Shown here: positions 18,184 to 28,189 of the stretch, piece after piece
Layout of the letters: each line of letters begins with the position of its first letter
Position numbering within the stretch: position 1 is the first letter of the stretch
Assembly: GCF_013401555.1 (NCBI RefSeq)
Contig: NZ_CP058552.1
Span: 2,046,001 to 2,110,000, forward strand
Length of the DNA: 64,000 nt
Reading direction: 5' to 3'
From: Paenibacillus sp. E222
GTDB taxonomy: Bacteria > Bacillota > Bacilli > Paenibacillales > Paenibacillaceae
Translations under genes and position numbers: made by a program
The notes under the pieces: model-generated
What the model was told of the DNA's origin: nothing
What the model saw: the letters and a program-made list of their open reading frames with translations, nothing else
Database searches by the model: none

Positions 18184-19354
18184 ATGAGAGTGTTGGGGAA
18201 AAAGGGTGTAGCCATACTAATGGCTGCTGTACTCTCGATCAGTGTTGCAGCAACTGCTGGAGCAGCGGAGTCTTCATCAGGTATGCAAGCCAAAGTGGTA
18301 GATGGACAAGTCTATGTTAGTTCAACGGATTTGGTCAAAGCGCTTGGAGGAAGTGGGCAATATGACGCCAAATCTGGAACGTTTCAGTATAAGGGCAGTG
18401 AAGCAGTTCCAAAAGTAATTGAAAAAGTATCTCCTTCTGTTGTAGGCATTATCGGCAAATCTACTGAATCACAGGATGGCGTCACATCGGATCGCTATAA
18501 CCTGGCTCATGGCACTGGCGTGATCATCCGCTCCAACGGCTGGATTGTAACGAATGCCCATGTAGTTGATGGATTAATCAATCCTTTGGTCGTGACGACG
18601 GATGGCAATACATATAAAATCACCAAAACATACAGTGACCCGTTAAGCGATATCGCTCTAATCAAAATTAATGCTAAATCTCTTAAACCGGCGACCTTTG
18701 CCAAAGCTTCACAAACAACCGTTGGAGAAACCGTCATTGCTATCGGCACACCGATTTCCTTCTCTTTGCGTAACTCGGCGACAGTGGGCGTAATCAGTGG
18801 TCTTAATCGGGGAGTGGAGGCAACATATCGGTTGATTCAAACAGATACGGCCATTAACCCGGGTAACAGCGGCGGACCGCTGGTCAACCTGAAAGGTGAA
18901 GTTGTGGGTATTAACTCTATCTATGAAATTTTCAGCAGTAGGTATCGAGAGCATGGGATTTTCGATTCCAGTAGATACCGTCCAATATATTATTAATCAG
19001 TTCTTTGAATACGGAAAAATCAAGCGTGCAAGCCTCGGCTTGCAACTGGAAGAGAGCTGGTCAGCGATTGTGGGCCTGCCTACAGATGATCCTTTGACGA
19101 TTACGGGCGTGCTGTCTGCTCAAGCGAAGAAAGCCAAAATCAAAGAGGGAGATGTGTTATACAGTGTGGCAGGCACACGTGTGTCCTCTGTGGTGGATAT
19201 CAATGAGTTGCTCAAAACGTATCTGCCAGGACAGAAGGTCAAACTGTTAATGCAAACGGACGGCGATATTATCACTCGTACGGTGGTCCTTGCTGATCGA
19301 GCGGATATCCAAGAAGAGGAAGATGAGCAGTTCCCTGTAGAAGAAGATCAATAA
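18184..19354 (+). pseudogene. HtrA/DegP-like secreted serine protease, split by a CTAT duplication
   Basis: The N-terminus has a signal peptide (MRVLGKKG, hydrophobic core, ATAGAAES) and a short stalk-like segment (VDGQVYVSSTDLVKALGG). A trypsin-like domain follows with His in NAHVVDG, Asp in SDIALIKI and Ser in NPGNSGGPLVN. The reading frame then breaks: after GINS, sequence CTATCTAT (18917-18924) is a 4-bp tandem duplication. As written, the protein ends at 18996 with 26 unrelated residues (270 aa). Removing one CTAT restores SMKFSAVGIESMGFSIPVDT and a C-terminal PDZ domain (about 285-375) to the stop at 19354, 388 aa in total. The triad is intact, so the short form lacks the end of the protease fold and the PDZ. 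It could be a pseudogene, a slipped-strand variant or an assembly error. Confidence 0.82.
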
Positions 19355-19388
19355 AGCCCGGCGAGCCATCCGGATCCAGAGAGGACGA

Positions 19389-21296
19389 ATGAACGGAATG
19401 AAAAAAACATTTTTACGTGTGCTGAACACAGGTGTGTTAGCCGGGATGCTGAGCATTGGAGCGGCATTGCCTGCGTGGGCATCCGATCTTACAACGAGTG
19501 AGCTGCGGATCACAGCAGGTAGCACGAGCGCCTACATCAACGGCAGCAAACAGACAATCGTGAAACCATATAAGTTCAAAGGGGTTACGATGGTCCCTGT
19601 CGGTGTATTCAAGAAAGCTTTTGGCAGCGAGATCCGACTGGAGAAGAATGATGTGGTCAAAGTGAAGGAAGGTCCGCATACAGTCACCTTAACGATTGGC
19701 AGTTCGATTGCCTGGGTGGATGGAGTCAAAAAAGAGATGGGCGCTGCTCCAAAAATGGTGAATGGCGTGCTCATGGTACCACTTCGCCCAATAGCTGCGG
19801 GGATAGGCGCTACACTCGCCCCAAGCAGCTCAGGAGAAATGGTCATTCGATTATTGCAAACGGATGAATCGACGGATGAGGACGAGGGCGGCATTAATCT
19901 GGACGAAGGCAAAACGAGAATTGGTAACAGTTATTACGGCTGGTCCATTAATTACCCATCCGACCTCATGATTTTGCAAACGGGTGAGCAGGAGCGCATG
20001 ATGACATTTGGCGCGGAGGACAGCAGTTATTATCTTGAAGTGTACGTGAGTGACCAGGATGTGAGTCTGGATTCGGATGATTTGTTACAGCAGCTTGTTC
20101 AGGAAGCAAAAGAAACCGGAGATACGGTGCTCGATCGGGAATCGATTGCCAAAGGGAAAACCCCTTATGCCCGGATTGTGGTTAAAGATGCGGACGGGGT
20201 GTTATGGGAAATGCGCCAATATATCCATGATGGTCGCCAATATGACGTATACCTCGCGGACTATGAAGCTCTGAATTACAAGGATCTGGGCAAGCGTGCA
20301 GCACTGCTCAATTCATTCCAGCCTACGTATGTTCAGTCCGATCGTACAATTAAGGATCTTTCAACCGTGGATGAGGGTATGCGCTCTACCTGGAATGACG
20401 ATTATGGCATTGAACTGAAGATTCCAGCAGGCTGGTCTATGGACAACAACCAGATGATATACGAAGCCAAGGATGGTGCATATCTGCAGCTGCGTGTTAC
20501 ATCTGCACCGAAAGGTGCGACGGTCAAAGAGTGGAGCGGCCAACTGGACAAGTGGATGCGCGAGACGTTCACGCCGGATAGTTATGAACCGATAGGTTCG
20601 TATACGATGGATGTATCAGGCGAGACTGCTGAGGTGAATGAGTTCCGTTATAACTTTGGAGATGGATGGCAGACGGAGTTCGATGTTCTTTTGCAAAAAA
20701 ACGGTTATCGCTATTATGCAGAGTATACGTTCCCTGAGGAGCAGACAAAGGACCGTGAATGGTTTAAGAGTATCATGAAGAGTGTCGTGATTGATTTTGA
20801 TACCGTATCCGATAATTTCGGCCAGCTGGATGAAGACCCGTATTTGACGGATAAAACAAAAGCTGTGACACGAACGTCCAAACGTTATCATTACAGTGTT
20901 GATATTCCGCGTTACTGGACGCCGTACAATGATCGGTTTGAGTATTCTCCTGTTGTGTATACCTTCACAGGTGGTCAATTCTCCATTGCCGCGAGTGAGG
21001 ACAAATCCATTGAAATGACCGTCAGTCAACTTAGAGAGGCATATACGGAAGCAACCAAAACGCGTAAAAACTTCAAGTTGCTTAGCAGTGAGGAGTTGAC
21101 GTTTGCGGGTGTGCCTGCGTTTTCCTTTATCTATCATGAAGTGGACAATGGTGTGCCGTATACCGGACGTCAGATCGTGTTTGAACAGAATGGAACGACT
21201 TATACGATTACGAGCGGGCTGAATGATGCCAACAAGACGGAAGTGCAGGCAGCAGCGCTGGAAAAAGCCGTGAACTCATTTACTTTTATTAAATAA
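19389..21296 (+). CDS. Secreted stalk-domain (copper amine oxidase N-like) protein with threefold repeat
   Basis: This 635-residue protein has a signal peptide (MKKTFLRVLNTG, then ending near PAWASD). Residues about 35-165 form a Cu_amine_oxidN1-type stalk domain (YINGSKQTIVKPYKFKGVTM; VNGVLMVPLRPIAAGIGATL). An acidic linker (DESTDEDEGG) leads to three related segments of about 150 residues, each opening with an aromatic-rich strand and a P-x-x-W or similar pattern: YYGWSINYPSDL, DYGIELKIPAGWS and RYHYSVDIPRYW. Each continues with a predicted beta-rich body resembling PsbP/Mog1-like folds. Start at 19389 has AGAGGA upstream; ATG 19398 is an alternative. It follows the protease gene by 34 bp and may share its transcript. 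A cell-surface role is likely; substrate unknown. Confidence 0.75.
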   Translation: MNGMKKTFLRVLNTGVLAGMLSIGAALPAWASDLTTSELRITAGSTSAYINGSKQTIVKPYKFKGVTMVPVGVFKKAFGSEIRLEKNDVVKVKEGPHTVTLTIGSSIAWVDGVKKEMGAAPKMVNGVLMVPLRPIAAGIGATLAPSSSGEMVIRLLQTDESTDEDEGGINLDEGKTRIGNSYYGWSINYPSDLMILQTGEQERMMTFGAEDSSYYLEVYVSDQDVSLDSDDLLQQLVQEAKETGDTVLDRESIAKGKTPYARIVVKDADGVLWEMRQYIHDGRQYDVYLADYEALNYKDLGKRAALLNSFQPTYVQSDRTIKDLSTVDEGMRSTWNDDYGIELKIPAGWSMDNNQMIYEAKDGAYLQLRVTSAPKGATVKEWSGQLDKWMRETFTPDSYEPIGSYTMDVSGETAEVNEFRYNFGDGWQTEFDVLLQKNGYRYYAEYTFPEEQTKDREWFKSIMKSVVIDFDTVSDNFGQLDEDPYLTDKTKAVTRTSKRYHYSVDIPRYWTPYNDRFEYSPVVYTFTGGQFSIAASEDKSIEMTVSQLREAYTEATKTRKNFKLLSSEELTFAGVPAFSFIYHEVDNGVPYTGRQIVFEQNGTTYTITSGLNDANKTEVQAAALEKAVNSFTFIK

Positions 21297-21329
21297 TGCA
21301 AAATGCTGAAACAACAGAGATGCAATTTG

Positions 21330-21363
21330 CCGGAGGGTCGAGAGACCTTCCGGTTTATTTGGT
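21330..21363 (+). terminator. Terminator after the stalk-domain gene
   Basis: CCGGAGGGTC and GACCTTCCGG (one G-U pair) with a GAGA loop, followed by TTTATTTGGTTT. Confidence 0.8.
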
Positions 21364-21384
21364 TTCTATATAAAAAAATGGACA

Positions 21385-21527
21385 TTTACACTGGAACGAA
21401 GAGTGCAGAACCGATCTGAAGAAGCGAAAGCTACAAGCTTTCTGAAGGAAAGCTGCATCGGAAGCATATGCTACGTGTTTATCGAGCGATCGGAAGATGG
21501 TACTGCAATCGGAGTGTCTAGTGTAAA
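21385..21527. repeat. MITE-like repeat, copy A (143 bp)
   Basis: The ends are TTTACACT and AGTGTAAA. Inside each end lies TGCAGAACC or its counterpart (TGCAGTACC read from the other side), giving imperfect terminal inverted repeats of about 30 bp. Copy B at 33904-34048 shares GATCTGAAGAAGCGAA-like and GATCGGAAGATGGTACTGC blocks. Copy A has an internal hairpin GCTTTC-TGAA-GGAAAGC. No transposase gene or target duplication is seen. A short open frame runs across it but lacks any support. Confidence 0.7.
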
Positions 21528-21800
21528 GTTTAATGGAAATGAAAATGATAAACGGTTTTTTCAGGAAAGCGTAGAAGAGTCGTTGCAGAAGTGGTACACT
21601 ATACTAGTTCAGGAGTTATGACTGCTGTTCTGAAAAATAAGAATGACTGTAGGCTTGGGAATCAGGCAATACAGACATAATGTATAGATATAGCGATACA
21701 GTGACAATGCAGGCGTATGGATCAAGGTACAGGATGTTAGCGTACAGGGTACAGGGCACAGGGATGAAATCCGGCTATGCCGGTTATGGGGAGGATACAC
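21528..21800. other. Non-coding gap before the U32 gene, with short GTACAGG repeats
   Basis: Between 21725 and 21763 the heptamer-like unit (G)TACAGG occurs three to four times (GGTACAGG, GTACAGGG, TACAGGG, CACAGGG). CCGGC-TAT-GCCGG (21771-21783) is a small hairpin next to the ribosome site. No convincing promoter was found. Confidence 0.35.
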
Positions 21801-24314
21801 ATGAAAACAGCAACAATACGAAGAGAAGACGTTGAGCTTCTGGCACCCGCAGGTGACTGGGATTGTATGCGTTCGGCGGTAGCCAACGGCGCGGATGCGA
21901 TTTTCTTCGGAGTCGAAAAATTTAATGCACGGGCACGGGCGAACAATTTCCGTATGGACGAGCTGCCGGAGATTATGGCGTTTTTGCACAGTTATGGCGT
22001 AAAAGGTTTTTTGACCTTTAATATATTGATTTTTGAAAATGAATTGACGGATGCCAAAGAACTGATTGATGCTTGTGTCGATGCAGGTGTGGATGCCGTA
22101 ATTGTACAGGATTTGGGTCTGGTCAAAATGATTCGCGAGATCTCGCCTGATTTCCCGATTCACGGTTCCACCCAAATGACGATTACGTCACCGGAAGCGG
22201 TGGAGTTTACGAAGCCGTTTGATATGGAACGTGTCGTGCTTGGACGGGAGAACAACCTGAAGCAGATCCAGAAGATCGGAGAACAGGCGAAGTTGCCGAT
22301 GGAAGTATTTGTTCACGGTGCGTTGTGTGTATCTTATTCTGGGCAATGTTTGACATCTGAAATGTGGGGTGGACGCTCCGCCAACCGTGGGGAATGTGCA
22401 CAGGCTTGTCGTCTGCCGTACGACCTGATGGTAGATGGCGAGCATAAACCAATGGGCGATGTGGCGTATCTGCTGTCTCCGAAGGATCTGGCTGCGATTG
22501 ACTTGATGCCGGAACTGATCGAAGCGGGCGTAACTTCCTTCAAAATCGAAGGACGTCTCAAAACGCCGGAATACGTGGCCAACGTGGTTAGTAAATACCG
22601 CAAAGCAATCGACCGTTACTTTGATGGAGATAACACTCCTCCAAGTAAGGAAGAAGTTCGTGAATTGCAGCAGAGCTTCTCTCGTGGATTCACGCACGGT
22701 TTCCTGGACGGAACGAACAATAAACAACTCGTTGACGGTACGTTCCCGAAAAGCCGTGGCGTCTATCTGGGTCGTGTAGACCAGGTATTGCGTGATGGTG
22801 TCGTCCTGAAGCTGGATGCACCAGTGAAACGTGGAGACGGAATCGTATTTGATGCCGGAGATCCAACGAAGAAGGAAGAAGGCGGACGTGTCTACGATGT
22901 ACGTCGCAAAGGCGTGAAGCTTGAAGGAGAAGCCGAGGAAGGCTGGATCGTGGACGTTGTACCCGGCCGTAGTGATGTGGACCTGCGCCGCGTGAAAGTT
23001 GGCGACAAAGTATGGAAAACGAATGATCCGGCGCTGGACAAACGTCTGCGTCAGAGCTTTGAAACCGAGAAGCCTTATCGTATCTTCCCGGTAAACGTAA
23101 AAGTTATCGGCAGCCCAGGGCAGCCACTTAGTACATGGTGGACGGACGTGCAGAAGGGCACGACGGTCCGTGTGAATTCCGAGATGGAACTGGATATTGC
23201 CCAGAAGCGTCCAATGACGCACGAACTGCTCGAAGAGCAATTCGGACGTCTGGGCGGCACTGTGTTCCAGCTGGAAGAATTGGACGTCAACCTGCACGGT
23301 GACGTCATCATCCCGATGCGCGAGTTGAATAACATTCGCCGTCAGGCGGTGGAACAACTCGCGGGCGAGCGCCCTAAACCGCCCGTCTACGTGAAACGGG
23401 CGGTGGAAGTCTACGGCGATGCGGTTAAACCGGCAGCGCCAGTTGCTCGCGGTCATGCGGAGCTGACCGCGCTCTGCCGCAGCCTGCCACAAGTGGAGGC
23501 AGCGCTGGAAGCGGGTGTCGGCATGATCTATGCCGACTTCGAGTTTATCAAGCAGTTCCCGGCAGCGGTGGAAGCTGTTCGTGCCGCAGGCCGCAAGATT
23601 GCGTTGGCAACACCACGCATTCATATGCCTGGCGAGAACGGGTATCACAACAACATCCTGCGTTTGCAGCCGGATGCTGTGCTTGTACGTAATACGGGTG
23701 CATTGTACTTCTACTTGCGCCATCGGATGGAGAACCCGGATGCGAAGCATCCTGAATTGATCGGTGACTTCTCACTGAACATTGCCAATCACAAAGCAGT
23801 GGAACTGTTCCTGGAAGCAGGTTGTGACTGGATTACACCTTCTTATGACCTGAACATTCAGCAAATGGTTGATTTGCTGGGACACTCCCGTACAAGTCAG
23901 ACAGAAGTCGTTATTCATCAGCATCTGCCGATGTTCCATACCGAGCACTGTGTGTACTGTACGTTTATGAGTGAAGGAACGGACTATACGAACTGTGGAC
24001 GTCCATGTGAAGATCACCGGGCTTCCTTGCAAGACCGGATCGGTATGTCCCACCCGGTACGTGTGGACGAAGGCTGCCGTAATACCGTGTATAATGCAGT
24101 GGAACAATCCGGTGCTGAATACCTGACCAACTTCATGGATCTGGGTGTATCCCGTTACCGTGTGGAATTCCTGGAGGAAACTCCAGAGCAAGTGCGCGAG
24201 GTTATTGATCTGTACAACCGTGCTCTGCGTGGCGAGATCAGTGGTACACAAGTTTGGAAAACACTGAAAGCAACAAACCAGCTTGGCGTAACACGTGGTC
24301 AACTGGTGAAATAA
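21801..24314 (+). CDS. U32-family peptidase/hydroxylase-like protein with DUF3656 (RlhA-like)
   Basis: The start is ATG 21801 because GGGGAGG lies 6 bases upstream; an upstream in-frame ATG (21777) has no site. The protein has 837 residues. The N-terminal U32 domain shows ELLAPAGDWDCMRSAVANGA (about 11-30) and the family signature around GRSANRGECAQACRLPY (about 192-208) with three of the cysteines that bind a cluster or metal. KIEGRLKTPEYVANVV follows. The middle part corresponds to DUF3656, and the C-terminal part repeats a U32-like barrel with CVYCTFM and NCGRPCEDHR. In E. coli the U32-DUF3656 protein RlhA is needed for hydroxylation of a 23S rRNA cytidine; a similar tRNA/rRNA modification role is plausible. 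Classical peptidase activity is doubtful. Confidence 0.88.
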   Translation: MKTATIRREDVELLAPAGDWDCMRSAVANGADAIFFGVEKFNARARANNFRMDELPEIMAFLHSYGVKGFLTFNILIFENELTDAKELIDACVDAGVDAVIVQDLGLVKMIREISPDFPIHGSTQMTITSPEAVEFTKPFDMERVVLGRENNLKQIQKIGEQAKLPMEVFVHGALCVSYSGQCLTSEMWGGRSANRGECAQACRLPYDLMVDGEHKPMGDVAYLLSPKDLAAIDLMPELIEAGVTSFKIEGRLKTPEYVANVVSKYRKAIDRYFDGDNTPPSKEEVRELQQSFSRGFTHGFLDGTNNKQLVDGTFPKSRGVYLGRVDQVLRDGVVLKLDAPVKRGDGIVFDAGDPTKKEEGGRVYDVRRKGVKLEGEAEEGWIVDVVPGRSDVDLRRVKVGDKVWKTNDPALDKRLRQSFETEKPYRIFPVNVKVIGSPGQPLSTWWTDVQKGTTVRVNSEMELDIAQKRPMTHELLEEQFGRLGGTVFQLEELDVNLHGDVIIPMRELNNIRRQAVEQLAGERPKPPVYVKRAVEVYGDAVKPAAPVARGHAELTALCRSLPQVEAALEAGVGMIYADFEFIKQFPAAVEAVRAAGRKIALATPRIHMPGENGYHNNILRLQPDAVLVRNTGALYFYLRHRMENPDAKHPELIGDFSLNIANHKAVELFLEAGCDWITPSYDLNIQQMVDLLGHSRTSQTEVVIHQHLPMFHTEHCVYCTFMSEGTDYTNCGRPCEDHRASLQDRIGMSHPVRVDEGCRNTVYNAVEQSGAEYLTNFMDLGVSRYRVEFLEETPEQVREVIDLYNRALRGEISGTQVWKTLKATNQLGVTRGQLVK

Positions 24315-24365
24315 TAGATCGAAACTGGAACAATCAGCAACGCAACAGGCATGAAAGTTTGAAGC

Positions 24366-24406
24366 AACCCCAATCTCTGCTTTACGGAGCTCTTGGGGTT
24401 TTTTCT
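24366..24406 (+). terminator. Terminator after the U32 gene
   Basis: AACCCCAA (24366-24373) and TTGGGGTT (24393-24400) with inner TC/GA pairs, followed by TTTT. Confidence 0.8.
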
Positions 24407-24487
24407 ATAAAAGAGACTTGAATTATACCGATACTAAATTCGTATGTGGTATCTTGTTTGTCAGAGTAATATAGGAGGCGAAGAACC

Positions 24488-27400
24488 GTGGCGCCATTCA
24501 CGATGATGGATATCAAATTGCTGTGCGGGGTCACGGCATTCAAACGGGGAGAAGCGTATAACCAATCTGGCAGGGTGACCAACCTGGTCGCCAGTCACGA
24601 TGAACGCCATTACGAAGCTGTGGTTCGAGGTACAGAACGATACAAAGTAACGGTTGATCTGGATGATGCAGGTGAGGTGGTTGCCGGATGCAGCTGTCCG
24701 GGCGATGGGAGATATTATGACTATTGCAAACATGTGGCTGCCGTTTTGCTGGCGATCCATGAATGGGGAGAACAGCGTGACACGGGCTCTCAAACATCGT
24801 CGAAGCTGGTGTCTAAACCTGATCGTGGCTCCGCTTCCAGAGTAGGAACGCTGGTGGAGGAGAAGGAGTGGGAGCGTCCAAACTCCATTTCAAATACCGA
24901 CTCAGTAATGAATGTGGGATCTCATTCAACTTCATCTGCTCAGGCCTTTGCAGCCGAGCCATTGCCTTCCGATTCCAAGCTTGATGACCATGCGGATAGG
25001 GATCGTCCGTCTGTGCATTTCGCTCAAGCAGGTCGTCCAAGCTCTGCTCCTGGATGGGGCAGATCAGCAGATAAACCTTCGTACCGAACAGCCGATCAGA
25101 TTCTTTCCATGTTTGCCAAAGAACGCAGCCCTTTGCATGCAAATGATCGTAAATACACTGCGCCTGTAACCCGGTCTTCATTGCGGGAGGAGCTGCAGCT
25201 CCAATTTATATGCAAGCTTGTGCAAGTTCACAAAGGCGGAGCCAAGCTCGCACTCGAACTGAAGGTCGGAAATAAACGCCTGTATGTCGTTCAGAAAGTG
25301 AAGCAATTCCTGAACTGCATTGAGAATGGTGAGCCGATGTCGTTTACCAAGCTATTTTTCTATGACCCTTCAATGCATTATTTTAGTCCCCAGGATCAGG
25401 CGATCCTGTCTATGCTTATCCGGATGAGGCAGAGTGAGGAAGCTTACCGCGAATCCATCTCCGGTTACTTGGGTGCTTCAGACGGAAGAGATATATTGAT
25501 TGCTCCTCTGGTCTGGAAGCCTCTTCTGGATTTGCTGCTTCAGGCAGATAGCCGGATGGAGGGAACAGGGTTGGCGAATGGTCCGCTCACTTTGGGTGAG
25601 GGGGCACTGCCTTTATTTTACCGTATTGCGCAGGGGACTAATGAAGGATATCAGCTGGAGATCTCCGGATTGCGTGAGTTGATTCTTCTTCCAGCCTATG
25701 ATGCTGCCGTAGTGGAAGGGCAATTGCATATGTTGGAGCCGATGCAGATGCGAAGTCTGGAGGATTTGAGCAGAGCGCTCACTTCTTATGGAATCAAGGA
25801 AAGTATCGATATTTCAGCTCAGCAGGTGGATGAATTTGTGCAGCATGTAGTGCCGGAACTACGTACACTTGGACATCTGTCCATCGACTCACAGGTGAGA
25901 GAACGAATCGCAGAACCGGAGCTTGCGCCAAAGTTGTATATCGATTTCTACCGAGAACGGATTACTGCGCGTCTGGAGTTTGATTATGGTGTAATGGTGA
26001 TTAATCCGCTGGCCGAATATTTGATCGATGAGGAAGAGAAAAAGGTGATTTTGGTACGTGACCGTCATGCGGAGCGTAACCTGATCGACCGACTAGATCG
26101 CTCTTTCCTGGAACGGGATGGCAGTGTATGGGCAAGTGAACGAGAAGATGCGGTATACGATGTGATGTACCATCTGCTGCCAGAGCTTGAGAAGCAGGTA
26201 GATATCTATATTCCGAATGCGGTGAAGGCCATGGTGCAATCTTATCCGACACCGCCCAAAGTTCGTGCAGATCTGGGCAAAGGCTTGGATTGGCTGGAGA
26301 TCTCATTCGAGATGGAAGGTGTAGATGAGCTGGAGCTTCAGGAAATTATGCGCAGCATTGTAGAAAAGAAACCGTATTTCCGCTTGCGCAGCGGTGTGTT
26401 TGTCTCTCTCGAAAACGAAGGAGCGGACAGCTTCGCACACATGGCGGATTCGCTTGGACTTGCGTCGGGTGACATCAAGGGCAGTCATATTCGGATGCCG
26501 GCAGTTCGAGCGTTGCAGCTTCCTGGCCGGGACGAGGTTTCGGGCCATGTGAAGTGGGGAGGTTCCCTGAAACGTTTCCTGGATGATCTTCGTGATCCCG
26601 AGCGGATGGATTTTGCACTGCCGGATACGCTTGCTCCTGTGCTGCGTGATTATCAGGCGAGTGGATACCAGTGGCTGCGTACACTCGCATTTTACCGATT
26701 TGGCGGCATTCTGGCAGATGATATGGGACTTGGTAAAACGCTGCAAAGTATCGCCTATATCGCGGCAGAACTGAAAGAAAAGCCGAAACTGCACATTAGC
26801 AATCCAGGTGATGCTGATTACACTGTCGATGAGGGAACTTTCGAGAGTAACATCCCAGATGAAGTGCAGGCCGGAATGTTAGACCAACAACCTGCTCATC
26901 CCCCGGTACTCGTCGTTGCACCCGCTTCATTAACGTACAACTGGGCGAATGAATTTGCCCGTTTTGCACCGCATTTGCGAGTACTGATTGCAGCAGGTCA
27001 AAAAGACGAACGAGCCAGTATGCTCGAAGGTATGGATGACGCAGATGTCATTGTGACGTCCTACCCGCTATTGCGCCGCGATCTGGACACATATCTCGGA
27101 AGAACGTTTCATACGCTTATTTTGGATGAAGCCCAGGCGATCAAGAATGCTTCTTCCCAGACGGCTCAGGCTGTTAAACAGATTCAGGCGCCACGTCGCT
27201 TCGCTCTTACAGGAACACCCGTGGAAAACTCATTGGATGAGTTGTGGTCAATCTTTGAAGCCGTCTTCCCGGGTTTGTTTCCAAGTTATCGCAGATTCCG
27301 GGATCTGCCTCCTGAACGGATCGCGCGAATGGTCCGTCCGTTTATTCTCCGCCGTCTGAAGAAAGATGTGCTGGAGGAATTGCCGGATCGTATTGAAACC

Positions 27401-28108
27401 GTACAACGCTCCGAGCTGAAGGACGAACAGAAGAAACTGTATGCCGCGTACCTGTCACAGCTTCAGGATGAGACATCAAAGGATATGGAAGAGAACGGTT
27501 TTCAGAAGAACCGCATTAAAATTCTGGCTGGTATTACACGCCTGCGCCAGTTGTGCTGTCATCCGGCTCTCTTTGTGGAGGGGTATCAAGGGGATTCCGG
27601 GAAAATGGAACAGCTGCTGGAGACGGTGCAGGATTGTCTGGCTGCTGGCAAGCGAATTCTCATCTTCTCCCAGTTCGCTAGCATGCTGAATCTGATTCGA
27701 CAGACGCTCGCTGCACAGGGGAGAGATTTGTTCTACCTGGATGGTCAGACACCTGCCCAGAGTCGGGTAGAAATGTGCCGCAGATTCAATGAGGGCGAAG
27801 CCGAACTGTTCCTGATCTCGTTGAAGGCTGGCGGTACCGGATTGAATTTAACGGGTGCAGATACTGTTATTTTATATGATTTGTGGTGGAACCCCGCAGT
27901 TGAAGAACAGGCCATTGGACGTGCCCATCGTATGGGACAGAAACAAGTCGTACAGGTTATCCGCCTCGTTACGGAAGGTACGATTGAGGAGAAGATTCTG
28001 GAACTGCAGCAGCGCAAAAAAGATTTGATTGCCGAAGTCATTGAACCCGGAGATCGAGGATCGACTACCTTATCCGAGCAGGATATCCGGGAACTGCTGA
28101 TGGTATAA
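24488..28108 (+). CDS. SWIM-domain SNF2/Swi2 family helicase
   Basis: This is a 1206-residue DNA translocase. The start is GTG, 8 bases after AGGAGGCG. A SWIM zinc motif sits near the N-terminus (C68-x-C70 ... C80-x-H82, in GCSCPGDGRYYDYCKH). A low-complexity, Ser-rich linker (about 95-215) is followed by an SNF2-associated region (about 230-690). The helicase core has LADDMGLGKTLQS (about 740), LILDEAQAIKN (about 878), LTGTPVENSLDELWS and the C-terminal lobe with SLKAGGTGLNLTGADTVI and QAIGRAHRMGQ. The family remodels protein-DNA complexes, often RNA polymerase or repair intermediates. It stands alone between terminator and galU. Confidence 0.92.
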   Translation: MAPFTMMDIKLLCGVTAFKRGEAYNQSGRVTNLVASHDERHYEAVVRGTERYKVTVDLDDAGEVVAGCSCPGDGRYYDYCKHVAAVLLAIHEWGEQRDTGSQTSSKLVSKPDRGSASRVGTLVEEKEWERPNSISNTDSVMNVGSHSTSSAQAFAAEPLPSDSKLDDHADRDRPSVHFAQAGRPSSAPGWGRSADKPSYRTADQILSMFAKERSPLHANDRKYTAPVTRSSLREELQLQFICKLVQVHKGGAKLALELKVGNKRLYVVQKVKQFLNCIENGEPMSFTKLFFYDPSMHYFSPQDQAILSMLIRMRQSEEAYRESISGYLGASDGRDILIAPLVWKPLLDLLLQADSRMEGTGLANGPLTLGEGALPLFYRIAQGTNEGYQLEISGLRELILLPAYDAAVVEGQLHMLEPMQMRSLEDLSRALTSYGIKESIDISAQQVDEFVQHVVPELRTLGHLSIDSQVRERIAEPELAPKLYIDFYRERITARLEFDYGVMVINPLAEYLIDEEEKKVILVRDRHAERNLIDRLDRSFLERDGSVWASEREDAVYDVMYHLLPELEKQVDIYIPNAVKAMVQSYPTPPKVRADLGKGLDWLEISFEMEGVDELELQEIMRSIVEKKPYFRLRSGVFVSLENEGADSFAHMADSLGLASGDIKGSHIRMPAVRALQLPGRDEVSGHVKWGGSLKRFLDDLRDPERMDFALPDTLAPVLRDYQASGYQWLRTLAFYRFGGILADDMGLGKTLQSIAYIAAELKEKPKLHISNPGDADYTVDEGTFESNIPDEVQAGMLDQQPAHPPVLVVAPASLTYNWANEFARFAPHLRVLIAAGQKDERASMLEGMDDADVIVTSYPLLRRDLDTYLGRTFHTLILDEAQAIKNASSQTAQAVKQIQAPRRFALTGTPVENSLDELWSIFEAVFPGLFPSYRRFRDLPPERIARMVRPFILRRLKKDVLEELPDRIETVQRSELKDEQKKLYAAYLSQLQDETSKDMEENGFQKNRIKILAGITRLRQLCCHPALFVEGYQGDSGKMEQLLETVQDCLAAGKRILIFSQFASMLNLIRQTLAAQGRDLFYLDGQTPAQSRVEMCRRFNEGEAELFLISLKAGGTGLNLTGADTVILYDLWWNPAVEEQAIGRAHRMGQKQVVQVIRLVTEGTIEEKILELQQRKKDLIAEVIEPGDRGSTTLSEQDIRELLMV

Positions 28109-28189
28109 TGAAGTCCAATCGCATTGGAGTTTGCCATCATTTAATATATTTAAATATGACTCTAGCAAAAAAAAGGAGTGGGGCTCAGC

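Noticed and set aside
21403..21621. A 72-residue open frame between the stalk-domain gene and the U32 gene
   Set aside because: It begins inside repeat copy A, has no ribosome site, no recognisable domain, and its sequence follows the repeat rather than coding constraint.
22188..23750. A 520-residue open frame on the minus strand
   Set aside because: It lies entirely within the U32 gene, which has a clear family match and ribosome site; the antisense frame is a codon-bias shadow.
24488..28108. Reading the SNF2 protein as a defence-island helicase
   Set aside because: No nuclease, methyltransferase or other defence gene is adjacent; the SWIM-SNF2 layout is common in chromosomal housekeeping settings.
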